Source of the DNA: Populus alba
Lineage: Eukaryota; Streptophyta; Magnoliopsida; Malpighiales; Salicaceae
NCBI RefSeq assembly: GCF_005239225.2
Contig: NC_133291.1
Location: forward strand, 2,852,001-2,916,000
Length of the DNA: 64,000 bases
Direction of reading: 5' to 3'
Below are positions 23,208-35,600 of the stretch, piece after piece (position 1 is the stretch's first letter; every line of letters starts with the position of its first letter). Made by a program: the position numbers and the translations under genes. Below the pieces are notes generated by a model. It saw nothing but the letters and a program-made list of their open reading frames with translations. It had not been told where the DNA came from and did not search any database.

Positions 23208-24128
23208 ACCCACGTATGATCATGGTCTATCGCAAGTACAATGGACAATCTCCTCAAGTCAAATTAAATGATAAACAATATTTCTTACAGAAGAGTTGTC
23301 TTGTGAGCCATGAAGTGCCCACCACCATGCCTATACTGCCCCTGCACCGTCTCAAAAAGGAACAGAAAACAGTGTCAGCATGAAATTCAGAAAGCAGCTA
23401 GCGAGACATTTTTGGTACACGAGACTCATGGTGGTTTAATGTAGAAAGGCTAGCGTCATTCACCGAATTTCGAGCTATCCCGCACCTGCAATTAAAGCTG
23501 CGAAAAATCTCCCTGGTCAAAATAAAACATGGGCATAAACAGTCGGCGTGTGTGAGGGCAGATCATTTCTCAACTGTTTATCATAATGTAACTCTGATGT
23601 CAACCTTTCACAAGGAGGAAGGCCGACAGCAGGTTGCTTTGTTACCCGTCTTATCGAAGCAAAGGGTAATCTGTCCACATGGTGTCATGAACTGTGAAGA
23701 GCTATTTCAACAAATAGGACTTAGCCTTTTATCAATAGGATTCACCAAGTACTACTTTACTTTAGTAGCATTTTTTCAGGTCCAGATCGTGACCTTAAGT
23801 AGCCATTTCCTCCTTCTAATTAATCACAGTAGCTTTGAACCAAGCAAGCTGCGCTGTCGCATAATAATAAGCATTATTGAGGTTGGGTCTTAGGCATTTG
23901 GCCCACATGAAGGTTAACTAGCAAGTTTTTTTCCAAGGAAAAACAACCACCACATAATATATAATAGGTAGTTTGCATAAGAAATAGAGATAATTTAATA
24001 TGTTTAAATATTATTAAAAAAAAAAAAACATAACACTAATATTGAAGCTATTTATATACAAGTTCAACTAGGTATGCCTGAATTCTTAAAGCAACATATA
24101 ATTACTATCTAGCAATTCAACTAGGTAT

Positions 24129-24251
24129 GCAGCCAGACCCTAGTAGCTGCCACACTGCCTTAAAGAGGAGCAACTTTGAATTTATTATGAGCCCAAACAA
24201 TTGATTCTGTACACAGCCAGACCCTAGTAGCTGCCACACTGCCTTAAAGAA
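24129..24251 (+). repeat. Direct duplication of a 36-base segment
   Basis: AGCCAGACCCTAGTAGCTGC plus CACACTGCCTTAAAGA occurs at about 24131-24166 and again at about 24215-24250. It lies in the 3' flank of PRP3. Confidence 0.9.
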
Positions 24252-24550
24252 AGATCATCCATCAGGGTACTTCAACTGTTCAATTTGACGATAGCATTTG
24301 CATTTAAAATTCACAACTTTGAAGCCCTTTTCTGCCTAACCCCATGGACAGAATGGTTCAGAAACATGGAGTTCAAATTTACACATGTTAAAACTCTACT
24401 TATGAAAAGCATACAATGATCCAAAAGCCCATATGGGTGAAAAGCGCAACAAAGTAAATCTCAGAACTCTGAACCACAAAATGAAGGTAAGTAGCTGAAC
24501 TTCAACAAAAATCAGTAATGACCTGGTGATGCTTTCATCAAAGCTGCCTC

Positions 24551-27500
24551 TCACATTTGATCATCAGAGAAATTGACAGCAAGATCCCAATAGTGGGCAA
24601 CACCAGCATCAGCAAAATATTTTCGGGCTGCAGCTTCAGTCACACAGTCATGTAAAGAAAACCTGTGGAAGCTAGGTTTGGCAACACTACCTTGCCACAC
24701 CAGCATACATTTGTTCACAGGTTTCTCCTCATTGTCATCTCCTTCATCCTCATTAACAGCTTCAGCCCAGTTTATACGCCTAAGCATTAGCTTCCCATAC
24801 CTTTTGATGGATTTGCTTCCCCCTTCAACCACCACCACACAAATTCCCTCTGTAATCACCGTGCACCCAGTCAAGCGGTTCTCATGAGCATTGACATCAA
24901 CTTTGAAGCGAGTCTTCTTGTCTGAGAGGTTGTTGATTCTGTAAATAGAAACAATAGTTTCCACGGTGTTCGGGTCATCAAAGAGCTTTCTCTCCTTCTT
25001 TTCACGGCGCTCAGCAGGAGTAAGCTTACGTGCAGTATTTCGATCAATATGAGCTTGTTCACGTTCAGCAGCTGCAGTACGAATTTGCTTTTCAAGTCTG
25101 GTGGGATCTTGTGTTGCTTCTGAGCCAAGAACTTTCATTAAATTGCTCATTTTAACCTTTGGTTTTGGAGGTTCAATCAAGCCTTGTCTAATCATCTCCT
25201 GTCTATCCTTTTCCCGAGCAAGTCGACGCTGTGTTCTGAGCTTCTTCTGCTCCTTCTTAGTTAGTTTCAAAGGTTGAGGTGGTGGAGGAGCTGGCTCTGC
25301 CGGGGGCTCAATAGGACGTGGGTGTTGCACATAGATAGTAATTTTATCCCTTTTCAATCTATGCTCAGTGATAAGAACATCATCATTTTCACCATAAGTC
25401 CCACCAGTCAGTAAAGGTGCATCCCTAAATTCAGCAACCAAAAACATATGAACATCTTTCCAGATAAGCTGTATAAGATGATATGGTATTAAGTACATAG
25501 AATAACAAAAGAAAAAGGTCTCCAACTCTCTTCAATTAGGTTAATAATAAAAAATTTACAGATATCCAGACAGATACAGATGAAACCCATGTCAGGCTTC
25601 ACAAGAAGGACAAAGGAGCCTAGGATCAAAGTTATCCACAATTCCTGAAAGTCCTGAACCCAGGTTAAAAAGCCACTCAGACCAACTCCGTGAATAAGTA
25701 GAACACAACTTTAAGATTCAGTTGTCGTTGTACCTCAAACATATCAACATCTTAGTAACTACACAAGTGGTTGCAAATTGTTCCTAGCATGAGAGTTAGC
25801 AAGACCCTTACATCTTAGTAAATACACAACCAGTAACAAGCACTTGTTCTTAAGATGAGATTTAGCAAGCAATGGTTCCAGTTAGATGATCATGCAGACT
25901 CAAATTAGTAAGTAACATATGAAACAAATTCTGCAACAGAGCAACAACCATTGTTGTTATTGGCAAGAACCATATTATATAAAGAAAGTAAATGTCAACT
26001 TACCACCACTCTACATCGGGAATCGGATCCTTAGGCTTTGCTTTGGTTATAAATCGCTCTGATACCTCTATCAAATTAGGATTTATATCCGGAGCTGCCT
26101 TTGCCTTTGCATGTAATGCTTGCCTTGCCTTCATATCCTTTTCTCTTTCTTCTCCAAATTGATTCTGGGAACAGAAAATAAAAACCATAAATATTTGCAA
26201 ACAATTAAAAATAGCAATGAGGATTTAGCAAAAAGGTGTGAAGGTTGCAAGAATTACCCTCAGTTTCATTATTTCAGCTTCTTTTAACCACTTGCCTTCC
26301 TCTACAAACTGGAAGGTCATTCGTTTGGGTCTCAAGAACTTATTCTTATTAATTCCCATTTTCACATCATAATAAGGGTTCGATTCAGGATCCACATCTA
26401 ATTCAGGTTTAAGAATCTGGAATGCTTCCTTTTTCTGCTTGTTGATGTTGACCTGAAAAAGATCATATGCATAGCATAACAGCCCTTCACAGTCAAATAT
26501 CACAGCTCCAACAAAATGAAACTAAGTTAATAAAAAGAAAGAAACTGTATAACTTATAAAAATTACCCAACCTTTAAGGTGCTAAGGTTGCTTGGTTTAG
26601 TCACATTCACCACATTTCCATGTTCATCTATTTCCCTACCAAGTGCATCCACACGAAGAACAGGGGTCTTAGTAGGCTTCTGTGGCACAGAGACTTCTGC
26701 TGGCAACTGGCCAGGGAACAAGTTTATAAGAGGAGCAAACTCAGGGTCCTGGCGAAATCCCATTTTAGCAGCAAGTTCCTGGGCACGCTTAACAGCTTCA
26801 TAATTGGGTATGCTAGTAATATCGGGCAGAGGTGCCACACCAGTTGAAGGTGTCTTTATAGACACCATAGTGTTTGTAGATAAGGAGGATGAACTACAAA
26901 CTGCCCCAGTCGAAACAGCAGTAGTAGTGGTTGCTGATGGCAATACCCTTTGTGAGCTACCACCTGAACTTGTGTTGTTACCCTTGCTCGACTACAAGAA
27001 CAAACATAACCAGTTCATAAGTACTGGAATCAAGGAAGGTAAAACGATATAGTATTAGAACATGACAAAGAGAAACAGCAGCACATGCAAGGATATCATA
27101 GAAATTCTATGATGGGAACTTACCAGGGGTAGCTTCTTCAGCTTCTCTGACAGTTCCTTCTGCATTTGCAAGGCTTTCTTAGCTTTTGCTAATGCATCAA
27201 GTGATAGATTTCCACTTTTCCCAGCAGCTGAAGATGTCCCATCTGTACTAGATTTTCCAGGAACCTCATGAGATCTGGCAATACTAACTCCCTTATTTTC
27301 ATTTGTGTTTGAAATTGAAGATACCTTGGTAGGGAGGGGGTGAACAGCTGCCACAGAGGTCTCAGGCTGATTGCTTGGAGTCTTAGTGAATGATTCCAGA
27401 GAACCACCCTGCAGGTATGGAACAATAAACTTCACATGTCAGCATACAGGCTTGACAATAGGAGCACCTTAAGAAAGACCATAGCAAAAGTAAATTTGTT

Positions 27501-29905
27501 GGAAGGGTGGGTGGGGGACAACAAATAAAATGCTTTAAAAGGATATTAGGCTAATAATAAAATGAGAAAAATCACGAAAAAAGCCACACCACACAAATAA
27601 ATTTCAGGAGGTTCTGAATGGTGAGGAAATATACTATAACTTCTACTGTAAAACCCCAGATTCTATGCATACGAGTTCTACTTGTACATTATACAAAATC
27701 TGAAGGTGTATAATTAGGCATAAAAGTAAAAATCAGACACCACTAACCTTGCATAGAGAACAGTTAAGGTTAAAAAATTCATATGCAAGGTTCACAGAGC
27801 ACATCCTTTTAAAGTGGGTCACACATTCATTGCATAAAAATAGAAAATAAAAGCAGGTCGAACAGCAAAGAGACATAGGATGTTCTTTTCAACCTGCATC
27901 TAGAGTGATGGGAATACAGCATCCAGCACCAACTAAGAAAATCACCATTCCATTTCAAAAGTAGAGAACTTTTAGAAAACCATTGGTTTGGAATCTCAGA
28001 ATATAGTTCAAAAGGATCCTATTACTATTATAAAACTGGTTAACAGAGAGTCCATGCGCAGGAAGAAACGCGCCCGCAAGGCAAAGAGTAAAGGGTAGAG
28101 AGTAGAAGGGACGATTGAGCAAGTGAACAAAAGAGGAACAACATCGAGTCCCTTTGCAGAATTCCTTAGGCATACAAATCCAAAAGATATGAGGATTGCA
28201 CAACATAAAAGATCTTCAACAAAGGAAATGGATCTTCCAACAATGTGCCCATTGATCTTTAAGGACTCCTTGTCAAATAACAAAAAATAAACTATAGAGT
28301 AAATCAGGAAAAAAACGCAAAAAGGATTTCACATATAAGTAAAGACGATAAAAGAAAATACCATCTGTATGTAACTTGACCAAAATCAACAGAAAGAGAA
28401 GTTCCAAACCACCCAAACTACATGGCTCCATTGTCCCTTAAAGTTCCATTAACCATTAAGAGTCACCAAAATGCCTACAACATCAAGAACGACATGACTA
28501 GCAATGTAAAAGTGATGAAACAGCATTTCTCCAAAAGCAAATATTGCACCCAAAGGAAATAAAATTTCACTTACCAGCTTTCACTTTTCACAACCTCTAT
28601 ATGTGAAAATTAAGAACATTACTTGGCAAACCACATATGCCACGAACACTCTACATTATCCATCATTTAGCACTAAAATTGACCTCTACTTTTCCTACAC
28701 AATCATGTAACTTGAAACATATAAATATCAACATGAGCCAAATAATCGCTAAATTTTCTATTTCTAACAAAGCACAGATACCAATCATCTTACAATTAAA
28801 AAACCACAAATTATCCATTATAACACCTCCATTCTCATATTACCTCCATAGAAACACACAATAACAGTCCCAGTCAATCATACATGAGCACTAGGAGATG
28901 TAACAAGAAATAAAATAGCTTTTAGCTGTGACAAACATACACATAATAAGAAACACAGCAAAAGCAAAACCTGTACAAAAATCAGTAACCGCCATCATGC
29001 ACACCATATTCAACTATAACAAGCCAGCAACTATATCAAATACTGTGACGAACCACTAATCCCATCTCGCCCCTCACCACCTTCATTATCGCGCATGTAA
29101 TCCAAACAGACAATAAAAATAGCTAATTAAACCAAACATGCGAGTACATAAAGAACATGACCCTATTCTCTATTCTTAATATATCACGCTAGCCCATTTA
29201 TCTAAACATCTAGACTGAATAAGCCGCAAAACAGCAAACACGCATCGAAAAAAGCACACTTGAAAACAAAATAGAGTCAGAGAGAAAACTTACATTTGTA
29301 GTCGAAACACCACCGTTTTCTGTGGTGCTGCCCCTGCCGCCACCAATTGGCTCATCCTTGACTTCCTCCTTCACTCCAGCCTCACTCGAATCCACTCTCT
29401 TCACATTCTCAAAACTATTACCATTATCATTGTTGTCAGTCCTATTATCCTCTTCTTTCACTTTTTCACCGAATCTTCTTCTACTCCTCTTCTCCTTCTC
29501 AACAACAGCCCTATCCTCACTGCCTCCTCTCTCCTTTCTTTTCTTTCTCTCCAAATAATCTTCATCTACAGTCTCTCTTTCTCTCTTCTCGCGTTTTCTC
29601 TCTCTACTCCCTTCTCTCTCCTCTCTCGCATCATACGACCTCTCTCTCTCCTCACGCCTCGATGAGGAAGACGATTTGTGATCGTGAGTTCTCTCTCGCC
29701 TATCCACACTCTCTTCTCGTTCGTGAGATCTTTCGCGCTTTGTATCGTCGCGCCTGGATGATTTGTGATGCTCGCGTTGGTGAGATTCTCTCTCTGATCG
29801 GTGGTGGTGAGAATCGGAGGAGTCTCGATGCTTCTCGTCTCTTGATCGGTGTTTGTGGTGGTCACGATCACGGTCGTCACGGGTGTGTTTGAAGGAGCGT
29901 TCCAT
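24551..29905 (-). CDS. PRP3: U4/U6 snRNP protein PRP3 (RDM16 homologue)
   Basis: Exons on the minus strand are 29905-29294, 27408-27124, 26991-26572, 26452-26258, 26164-26004 and 25424-24551. All have GT-AG introns, with one codon (Trp) split between the last two. Product: 848 residues. Residues 1-165 are an Arg/Glu/Asp/His-rich RS-like region (SRERKREKRERE). The PRP3 domain starts near residue 441 (NINKQKKEAFQILKPELDVD) and includes SNLMKVLGSEATQDPT at about 651. The C-terminal DUF1115 domain spans about 714-845 (IYRINNLSDKKTRF, FHRFSLHDC, AHYWDLAVNF). PRP3 binds U6 in the U4/U6 duplex and helps assemble the tri-snRNP. The Arabidopsis orthologue RDM16 also affects RNA-directed DNA methylation and pre-mRNA splicing of stress genes. 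The 1.9 kb first intron is the longest. Nothing is broken. The first ATG is chosen because it opens the RS-like region and no upstream in-frame ATG is seen. Confidence 0.95.
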
Positions 29906-30401
29906 TGTAATTTAGGGTTTTGTTAATTGCTATCTGATTTTGTTGCTCTCTGTCTCACACTCTCTTTTTCTTTATCTTGAGGGTAGAGAGAGAGAGAGAG
30001 AGAGTAAGATTTTCGTGAAGGTAGTGATGGAACGGCTAGGATTATTGTATTTGTATCTATTTATTTATTTTATGAATTATGGCGGTAGAGAAATGAACGG
30101 GAGAACTAGGAATATTTTAAAAAACCGGTTCATCGCTAACATTTGAATTGTCCGACTCAATTCACTAGTCAAAATCGAATAATACCGGTATTAATTAAAG
30201 ATGATTTGAAATGATGAATTTTTTGAAATCCCATGTGCTAAAAAATAGACATTGAATAAAAACAACAAATAAAATTAAAATAATTTTTTAAAAAAAAATA
30301 GAAAGAATTGTACAAGAAAAGTAGTTGTTAGCATTGTAAAAAAATGCTATATTTTTATATATAAAAAAAAATCAACTTGAGTTGTATTTCTTTGGTAGTG
30401 A
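29906..30401. other. 5' flank of PRP3 and AT-rich DNA
   Basis: Contains the (GA)n repeat at 29985-30004, probably in or near the PRP3 5' UTR, and AT-rich DNA up to the LTR. No gene is seen. Confidence 0.6.
29985..30004. repeat. (AG)n microsatellite in the PRP3 5' region
   Basis: Ten AG repeats about 80-100 bases upstream of the PRP3 ATG; on the transcribed strand a CT run, common in plant leaders. Confidence 0.9.
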
Positions 30402-30834
30402 TGTAGAATATATTGAAAAGGGGAGAATATATTGTAGAATATAACAAATTGTAGAGAAAGCTCCTGAAACAAAATCAGGAGTTGCAATTGTTGTTGGAGT
30501 GGTCTTTTTGCTAGATTATTTCCTAAATTTAGGACGATTGATTTATGCTTTAATATCAACATTTATTTACTTTTGGGACTTTTAGAATTTTTTCTTATTT
30601 CAGTTATTTCTTTCCTAAATAGTTATAGTCCTAATCGAATTAGGTTTTGTGGCTTATATAAAGGCTGCTTCCTTTCATTGTAAGGCACTTTTAAATCAAT
30701 AAATAATTTTCTCCTGAGAATTTTATTCTCTGAACTCGTGGATTCGAGTGTGTTACTTTTTTGTTTAAGGATTCGAACGATTCTTTTCAAGTAGCAGGCG
30801 ACGCCTTACTTCCTCAAAAGCTTCTTCTACGTCA
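30402..30834 (+). repeat. 5' LTR
   Basis: Begins TGTAGAATAT and ends CTACGTCA just before the primer site. It includes TTATATAAAG (TATA-like, about 30654) and AATCAATAAATAA (polyadenylation-like). It is about 80-90 percent similar by eye to 33235-33651, with several indels. Confidence 0.85.
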
Positions 30835-30836
30835 GT

Positions 30837-30848
30837 TGGTATCAGAGC
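30837..30848 (+). other. Primer binding site for initiator tRNA-Met
   Basis: TGGTATCAGAGC is complementary to the 3' end of plant tRNA-iMet and lies two bases after the 5' LTR, as in many plant retrotransposons. Confidence 0.9.
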
Positions 30849-31221
30849 GGGTTTAATCATATTTATATGGCAAACACACAAAACAAAAGTGAAGTCCTTG
30901 GCGGCGGTGACCGTAAGGACAATGTGGTTACAGGGGCTGAATTCAAACTTTTCTAGCATGAGACTCAGCAAGCACAACGCGAGACATGACAAGCAGCTCT
31001 TGCTAGGCTGACAACAAGAAATAATCATAGGGGTAACGATCCTTCAGGTTGTTAACCTTACCGAGAAAAGGGCTAGAGATTTTTGTGGACACCAACTAGG
31101 GATTCCACGATGGTAGCTAGCATATGAGTATAACCTAAGTGAGGATATAGAAGATGTTAAAGCTATACTCCAGGATAATCGGAGGGGCTGCCAAAAGGAA
31201 CAGGGCCGACATACATTTCAC

Positions 31222-31440
31222 ATGAAAATAGACCTGCCCAGTTTTAATGGTCAACTTCAAATTAGGGGGTTCTTTGATTGGCTAGTATTAGTCGAGAGGT
31301 TTTTCGATTACATGGATATTCCTGAAGATAAAAAGATGAAATTAGTCACATACAGACTATTGGAGGGAGCTTTTTTTCTGGTGGGAGCAACTGCAAAGTA
31401 CACAGTTACGGCAAGGAAAGGGGATGGTTTAGACATGGGC
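31222..31440 (+). pseudogene. Gag fragment of the gypsy element
   Basis: An open stretch with LPSFNGQ and FDWLVLVERFFDYMDIPEDK resembles plant gypsy gag, followed by stops and frame changes. Confidence 0.7.
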
Positions 31441-31883
31441 TAAGATGAAGCGATTGTTATGATCCCGGTATCTGCCCCAGATAATGAACAAATTATGTTC
31501 AAACAATATCAAGATTGTAGGCAAGGAAGCAAAACAGTATAGACTTTCCTATAAGAATTCCACAGGCTATCATCATAAAATAACCTGCTGGAAATAGAGG
31601 CGCAACAAGTTGCCAGGTTTGTTGGGGGACTGCGTTGGGTTATATAGGATCGAGTTGTGATGCAAACAGTTTACACCCTAATGGAAGTTGTTGCACTAGC
31701 CATTAAAGCAGAAACTCAGTTGGACTGATCAAAGGCGGCGGTTAGAGCAAGAAATTTCTTTGATAATAATCGAACTGCAGTAAACAAAGGAAAGCCTCAA
31801 TGACTCAACCATCCTTTCTAACACTAATCACGGGACATGCAATAGTGGAGGTTCAATAAAGCCAGTCAACACTGTTTCAAGTA

Positions 31884-32976
31884 GTGTACAATGCTTATAT
31901 TGTTGGCATTGGTGCTTTACTTTCTCAAAAAGGCAAGTCAATCGCATTTTATAATGAGAAACTCAGTGAAGCTTGCTGGAAGTGGTCTATTTATAAGCTG
32001 GAATTGTATGATGTCTTTTGTGCCTTAAAAGTTTGGAAACACTATCTGGTGCAGAGGAAGTTTGTCATGTTCAGTGACCATCAATTGCTGAAATTTATCA
32101 ACAACTAGAATAATGTCAACTGGATGCATGCCCACTGGATTCCCTTTATACAATGCTTCACCTTTACTTTGAAGCATAAGGCATGTTGATTAAATCGTGT
32201 AGTTGATGCTCTGAGCCAAAGGGCATTGTTGCTTGTTACACTGCGAAATGAAGTAACTGGGTTTGATTGTCTCAAAAAGTTGTACGAAGGCGATGGATAT
32301 TTTCAGAATATTTGGGCAAAATGCCAAGCGGGGCTTTATATGGATGGATTGCATATTCAGGAGGGTTATCTATTTCGAGGCAACCAACTGCGCATACCAA
32401 GGAGTTTACTATGAGCTTAAATAATTCATGAATTACATGGTGAGGGCTTAGGTGGACATTTAGGACGTGACAAAACAATAGCTCTTGCTTAGAAGAGGTA
32501 TTATTGGCCCCTAATTGAAACGAGACATTGGTAATCATGTTAAAAGATACCCCATTTGTCAGGCTAACTTTATGGCGACGATTTGACTTATCTCTAAATT
32601 TCAGCAGCACGAGTCATCCTCAATCCGATGGGTAAACAAAAGTGGTAAACCACACTCTTGGGAATTTAATTCGCTGTCTTTTTGGGGCAAAACCAAAACA
32701 GTGGGATCTTGCTCTTGCACAAGCTGAATTTGCTTATAACAATATGCTCAACCGATTTACTGGGAAAACCCTATTCCAGATTGTTTATTGTTGTTCTCCA
32801 CGCCATGCTTTAAACTTGGTTCCCCTGCCAAAACTACCCGGTTTGAGTATTGCGGCAAAAAATATGGTGGATCGCATCAAGTTTATTTGGGAACAAATAC
32901 GGAAAAATTTGGAGACCTCTAATGCCCAATACAAGGCCGCAACTGATAAAAAGAAAAGAGCTCAAGCATTTCAATA
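31884..32976 (+). pseudogene. Pol remnant: RNase H and integrase pieces
   Basis: RNase H-like 31884-32106 ends in TAG. The linker and H2C2-like stretch at about 32226-32530 is interrupted. Integrase core C-terminal sequence at 32690-32975 (QWDLALAQAEFAYNN) is followed by TAA. Premature stops show it is dead. Confidence 0.8.
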
Positions 32977-33234
32977 AGGGGATCTTGTGATGGTTTCTTT
33001 GCACAAGGGACAGCTACTAGTAGGCACATACAATAAACTGAAAGACAAGTAATAAGGTCTTCTCCTAATTCAGCAGAAAATTAATGACAACGCATATATC
33101 GTAGACCTTCCTGCTGATATGGTCATCTCTTCTACTTTTAATGTTGTAAATTTGTTTGAATATCATCCTCCTAATGTGTCGTCTTCTCATTTATCTCACT
33201 TGAGGTTGAGTTCTTTTCATGCAAGGGAGACTGA

Positions 33235-33651
33235 TGTAGAGCAAATTACAGAAGGGATAATAAACTGCAGAGAAAGCTCTAGAAACAAAATTAGGAGTCG
33301 CAGTTGCCGTTGGAGTGGCCCTTTTACCAAATTATTTCCTAAATTTAGGACTGTTGATTTATGCCTTAATATTAGAATCTATTTACTTTTGGGAGTTTTA
33401 GTATTTTTTCTTATTTCAATTATTTCTTTCCTAAAGAGTTATAGTCCTAATCAAATTAGGTTTTGCAGCTTATATAAAGGTTACTTCCTTTCATTGTAAG
33501 GTACTTTTGAATCAATAAAGATTTTTCTCCCAAGAATTTAATTTCTGAACTCGTGGATTTGAGTGTGTTACTCTTTTGCTCGAGGATTCGAATGATTCTT
33601 TTCAGGAAGTGGGCGACGTTCTACTTCCTTAGAAGCTTACACTTCGTCAAA
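33235..33651 (+). repeat. 3' LTR
   Basis: Preceded by a short purine-rich tract (GCAAGGGAGA). Begins TGTAGAGCAA and ends ACACTTCGTCA. Same TATA-like and polyadenylation-like words as the 5' LTR. Confidence 0.85.
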
Positions 33652-34291
33652 TACCTTCCTAGAAAAATTATAATAATTTAATTTTAATGAGTTTAAATAA
33701 AAAAATAATAAAAGCATTCACAAATAGAGTTAGGTTTGTGGTCATAGTTGAGTTAGCCCATAAAAAAGAAAAAGATTCATAGAAGCATGGGCCTAATGTT
33801 TTATTTTATTAAGTAAAACAAATAATGTGTCGTTCACTTGTTTAGGTTTCAGTAATTGGAGATGTGGTTGAAAATTCAAGCATGTATTTTTCAAATAAAA
33901 ATAAATATTTTTCAAGCTATTATCATATAAAAACATTTGATAAACACCATTAAAGTGTCTAGAAATCAATTTCTCAACTTAAAATAGCCCTAAACTGTTA
34001 ATAACACACAAAATCATATAGAAACATAATATTATTTTCAAGATGTGGTCAATTAATATTTTTTTGTCATTTTTCTAACAACTTTCTCTTTAAAAAAGAT
34101 AAAAAACTAAAAAACAAGCAAGATAAAATTATGGATCAAACTAAACAGACCGTAAAAGGAAGGAAAAAAAAGTTGGACCAGAAAGTGTTTCTCATGTGAA
34201 TTCAATGCTGGTCACAAAGTTTTAACTTGTTTTTTAGTTTGTTCTTTTTTTTTTAATTGTCTTTTTAACACAAATTAAAACTATATCTTAT

Positions 34292-34428
34292 TGGATGTTT
34301 GTAAGGAAATATAGTGAAAATTACTTTTTAAAATATTTTTTATTTAAAAATATTTTTTTTAATATTAAAATATCAAAATTATTAAAATATCAAATTTAAT
34401 TTAAAAAAAATTTAAAAAAATACAGTCA
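34292..34428. repeat. Dispersed AT-rich MITE-like repeat
   Basis: Outer edges GGATGTTTGTAAGG and CAGTCAAACCACT, with the family core TTAAAATATTTTTTATTTA and ATATCAAAATTATT between them. Confidence 0.5.
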
Positions 34429-34989
34429 AACCACTCTCCCATACTAACATAATTCGACCCCAAAAAAGTTATAAAGCATGACAAAAACCTCTAAAACTTA
34501 CATACTACCTAAAGATAGAAAACAACCATCTCGCGAAACACCCGATTACACTCTTAAAATGGTGTAAGAAAAAAAAAACTGATGCCCAATATAAAATAAA
34601 AATTCACTATTAGCATGACATCGTTTTCATTCGAGTGAAACAACCACGTTTTTAATGGTTTTAATTTGAATTTGAGTGTTGATGATTTACGTAAAATTGT
34701 GACTAATATAAATCTTCTTTAAATATAATTTGATTGGCTTGGAAAATAGAAATCAGGAGAGAGAAAAGAAGCTCAAGCAAAAACTAAAAAAGGGAAAAAC
34801 TGTCATGAGCTCAAAAAAAATTGAGACACGGACGCGTTTATGCTATCCAGCAGGGCAAAAAAACAAATAGGAATTGATACAAAGTGACTTGTTTAATATA
34901 TCAAAGTAGCCAGTAAAAATTTATTTTAATTCAAAATAAACATTAAATTTAAAATTTTTTTATAACTATTAAAACAAAAACATATTAGA

Positions 34990-35600
34990 TCGATTCGGAT
35001 CAACTTGAGTTAATCTGATGAAATTATAATAACTCCATAAAAAGTAAATCAAAACAAATTATAAAACTTAATTTCAAATAAATCCGATGTTAAATGATAA
35101 AATTAAAAAAAAAACTCAATTAAAAAACATTTAACTCTATTAAACTCGAGTTAACTTGTCAAATTTGTAATATGGATTATAGGACTAAAATAACCCAATA
35201 AAAAGCAAACTAAAACAAACTCAACTCCCAATCTACCTAGTGTTGAAAATAAAATTAAAAATATATTTGATTAAAAAAAATATAAAAACAACTTGATTTA
35301 ACCCATGTTAACTGGCTAAAACCGTGATCTGAGTTATGAGATGAGGATAACCTCATATAAAATAAATAAATAAAACATAAAACTCAATGTTTAAAGATAA
35401 ATTTTAAAAAATAATTAATAAAAAAATAATAAAAAATTCAAGTTAACTGAATCAAATCATCAAATTATAGGATCTCAATAATAAGACTAAGATATAACCT
35501 CATAAAAAAAAATATAAATTCATAAAAAAAAATGAATTCTAATTTTTAATATACCTAATATCAAAATACATAAATGAAATAAAAAAAATTATAAAGGAAA
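34990..35600. repeat. Degenerate tandem array, about four units of 141-155 bases
   Basis: Landmark words near 35002 (AACTTGAGTTAATC), 35143 (CTCGAGTTAACTTGTC), 35298 (CCATGTTAACTGGC) and 35440 (TCAAGTTAACTGAATC) are each followed by a GGATTATAGGA-like word, AACCTCATAAAAA or a similar word, and an AAAATTAAAAA end. A stray fragment of the unit lies near 63335 (CGGGTTAACATG). Confidence 0.65.

Larger units (their letters stand above)
22176..24550. other. Intergenic DNA between ABCG and PRP3
   Basis: No gene is firmly supported. A (CA)n microsatellite and a small direct duplication are listed separately. On the minus strand 23281-23351 reads as a possible terminal exon (a GQYRHGGGHFMAHKTTLL-stop frame after an AG acceptor), but no partner exons were found. 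Confidence 0.5.
30402..33651 (+). mobile_element. Decayed Ty3/gypsy LTR retrotransposon
   Basis: Two similar LTRs flank an internal region of about 2.4 kb that starts with a tRNA-iMet primer site. Coding remnants in order are gag-like (31222-31440 and interrupted pieces to about 31735), RNase H (31884-32106, with GALLSQKGK, AFYNEKLS and DHQLLKFIN), an integrase zinc-finger-like stretch at about 32420-32530, and the C-terminal integrase core at 32690-32975 (AQAEFAYNNM, then a KLK motif near 33040). Protease and almost all of reverse transcriptase are missing between gag and RNase H, and stops and frame changes interrupt the rest, so it cannot be autonomous. The RNase H-integrase order identifies the gypsy group. 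No clear 5-base target duplication is visible (AGTGA versus AATAC). Confidence 0.9.

Noticed and set aside
23552..23893. 113-codon open frame on the plus strand
   Set aside because: No recognisable motif, no good start context, and it lies in intergenic DNA; likely chance.
30765..31028. Open frame on the minus strand over the primer site and gag start
   Set aside because: Antisense shadow of the retrotransposon; no family resemblance.
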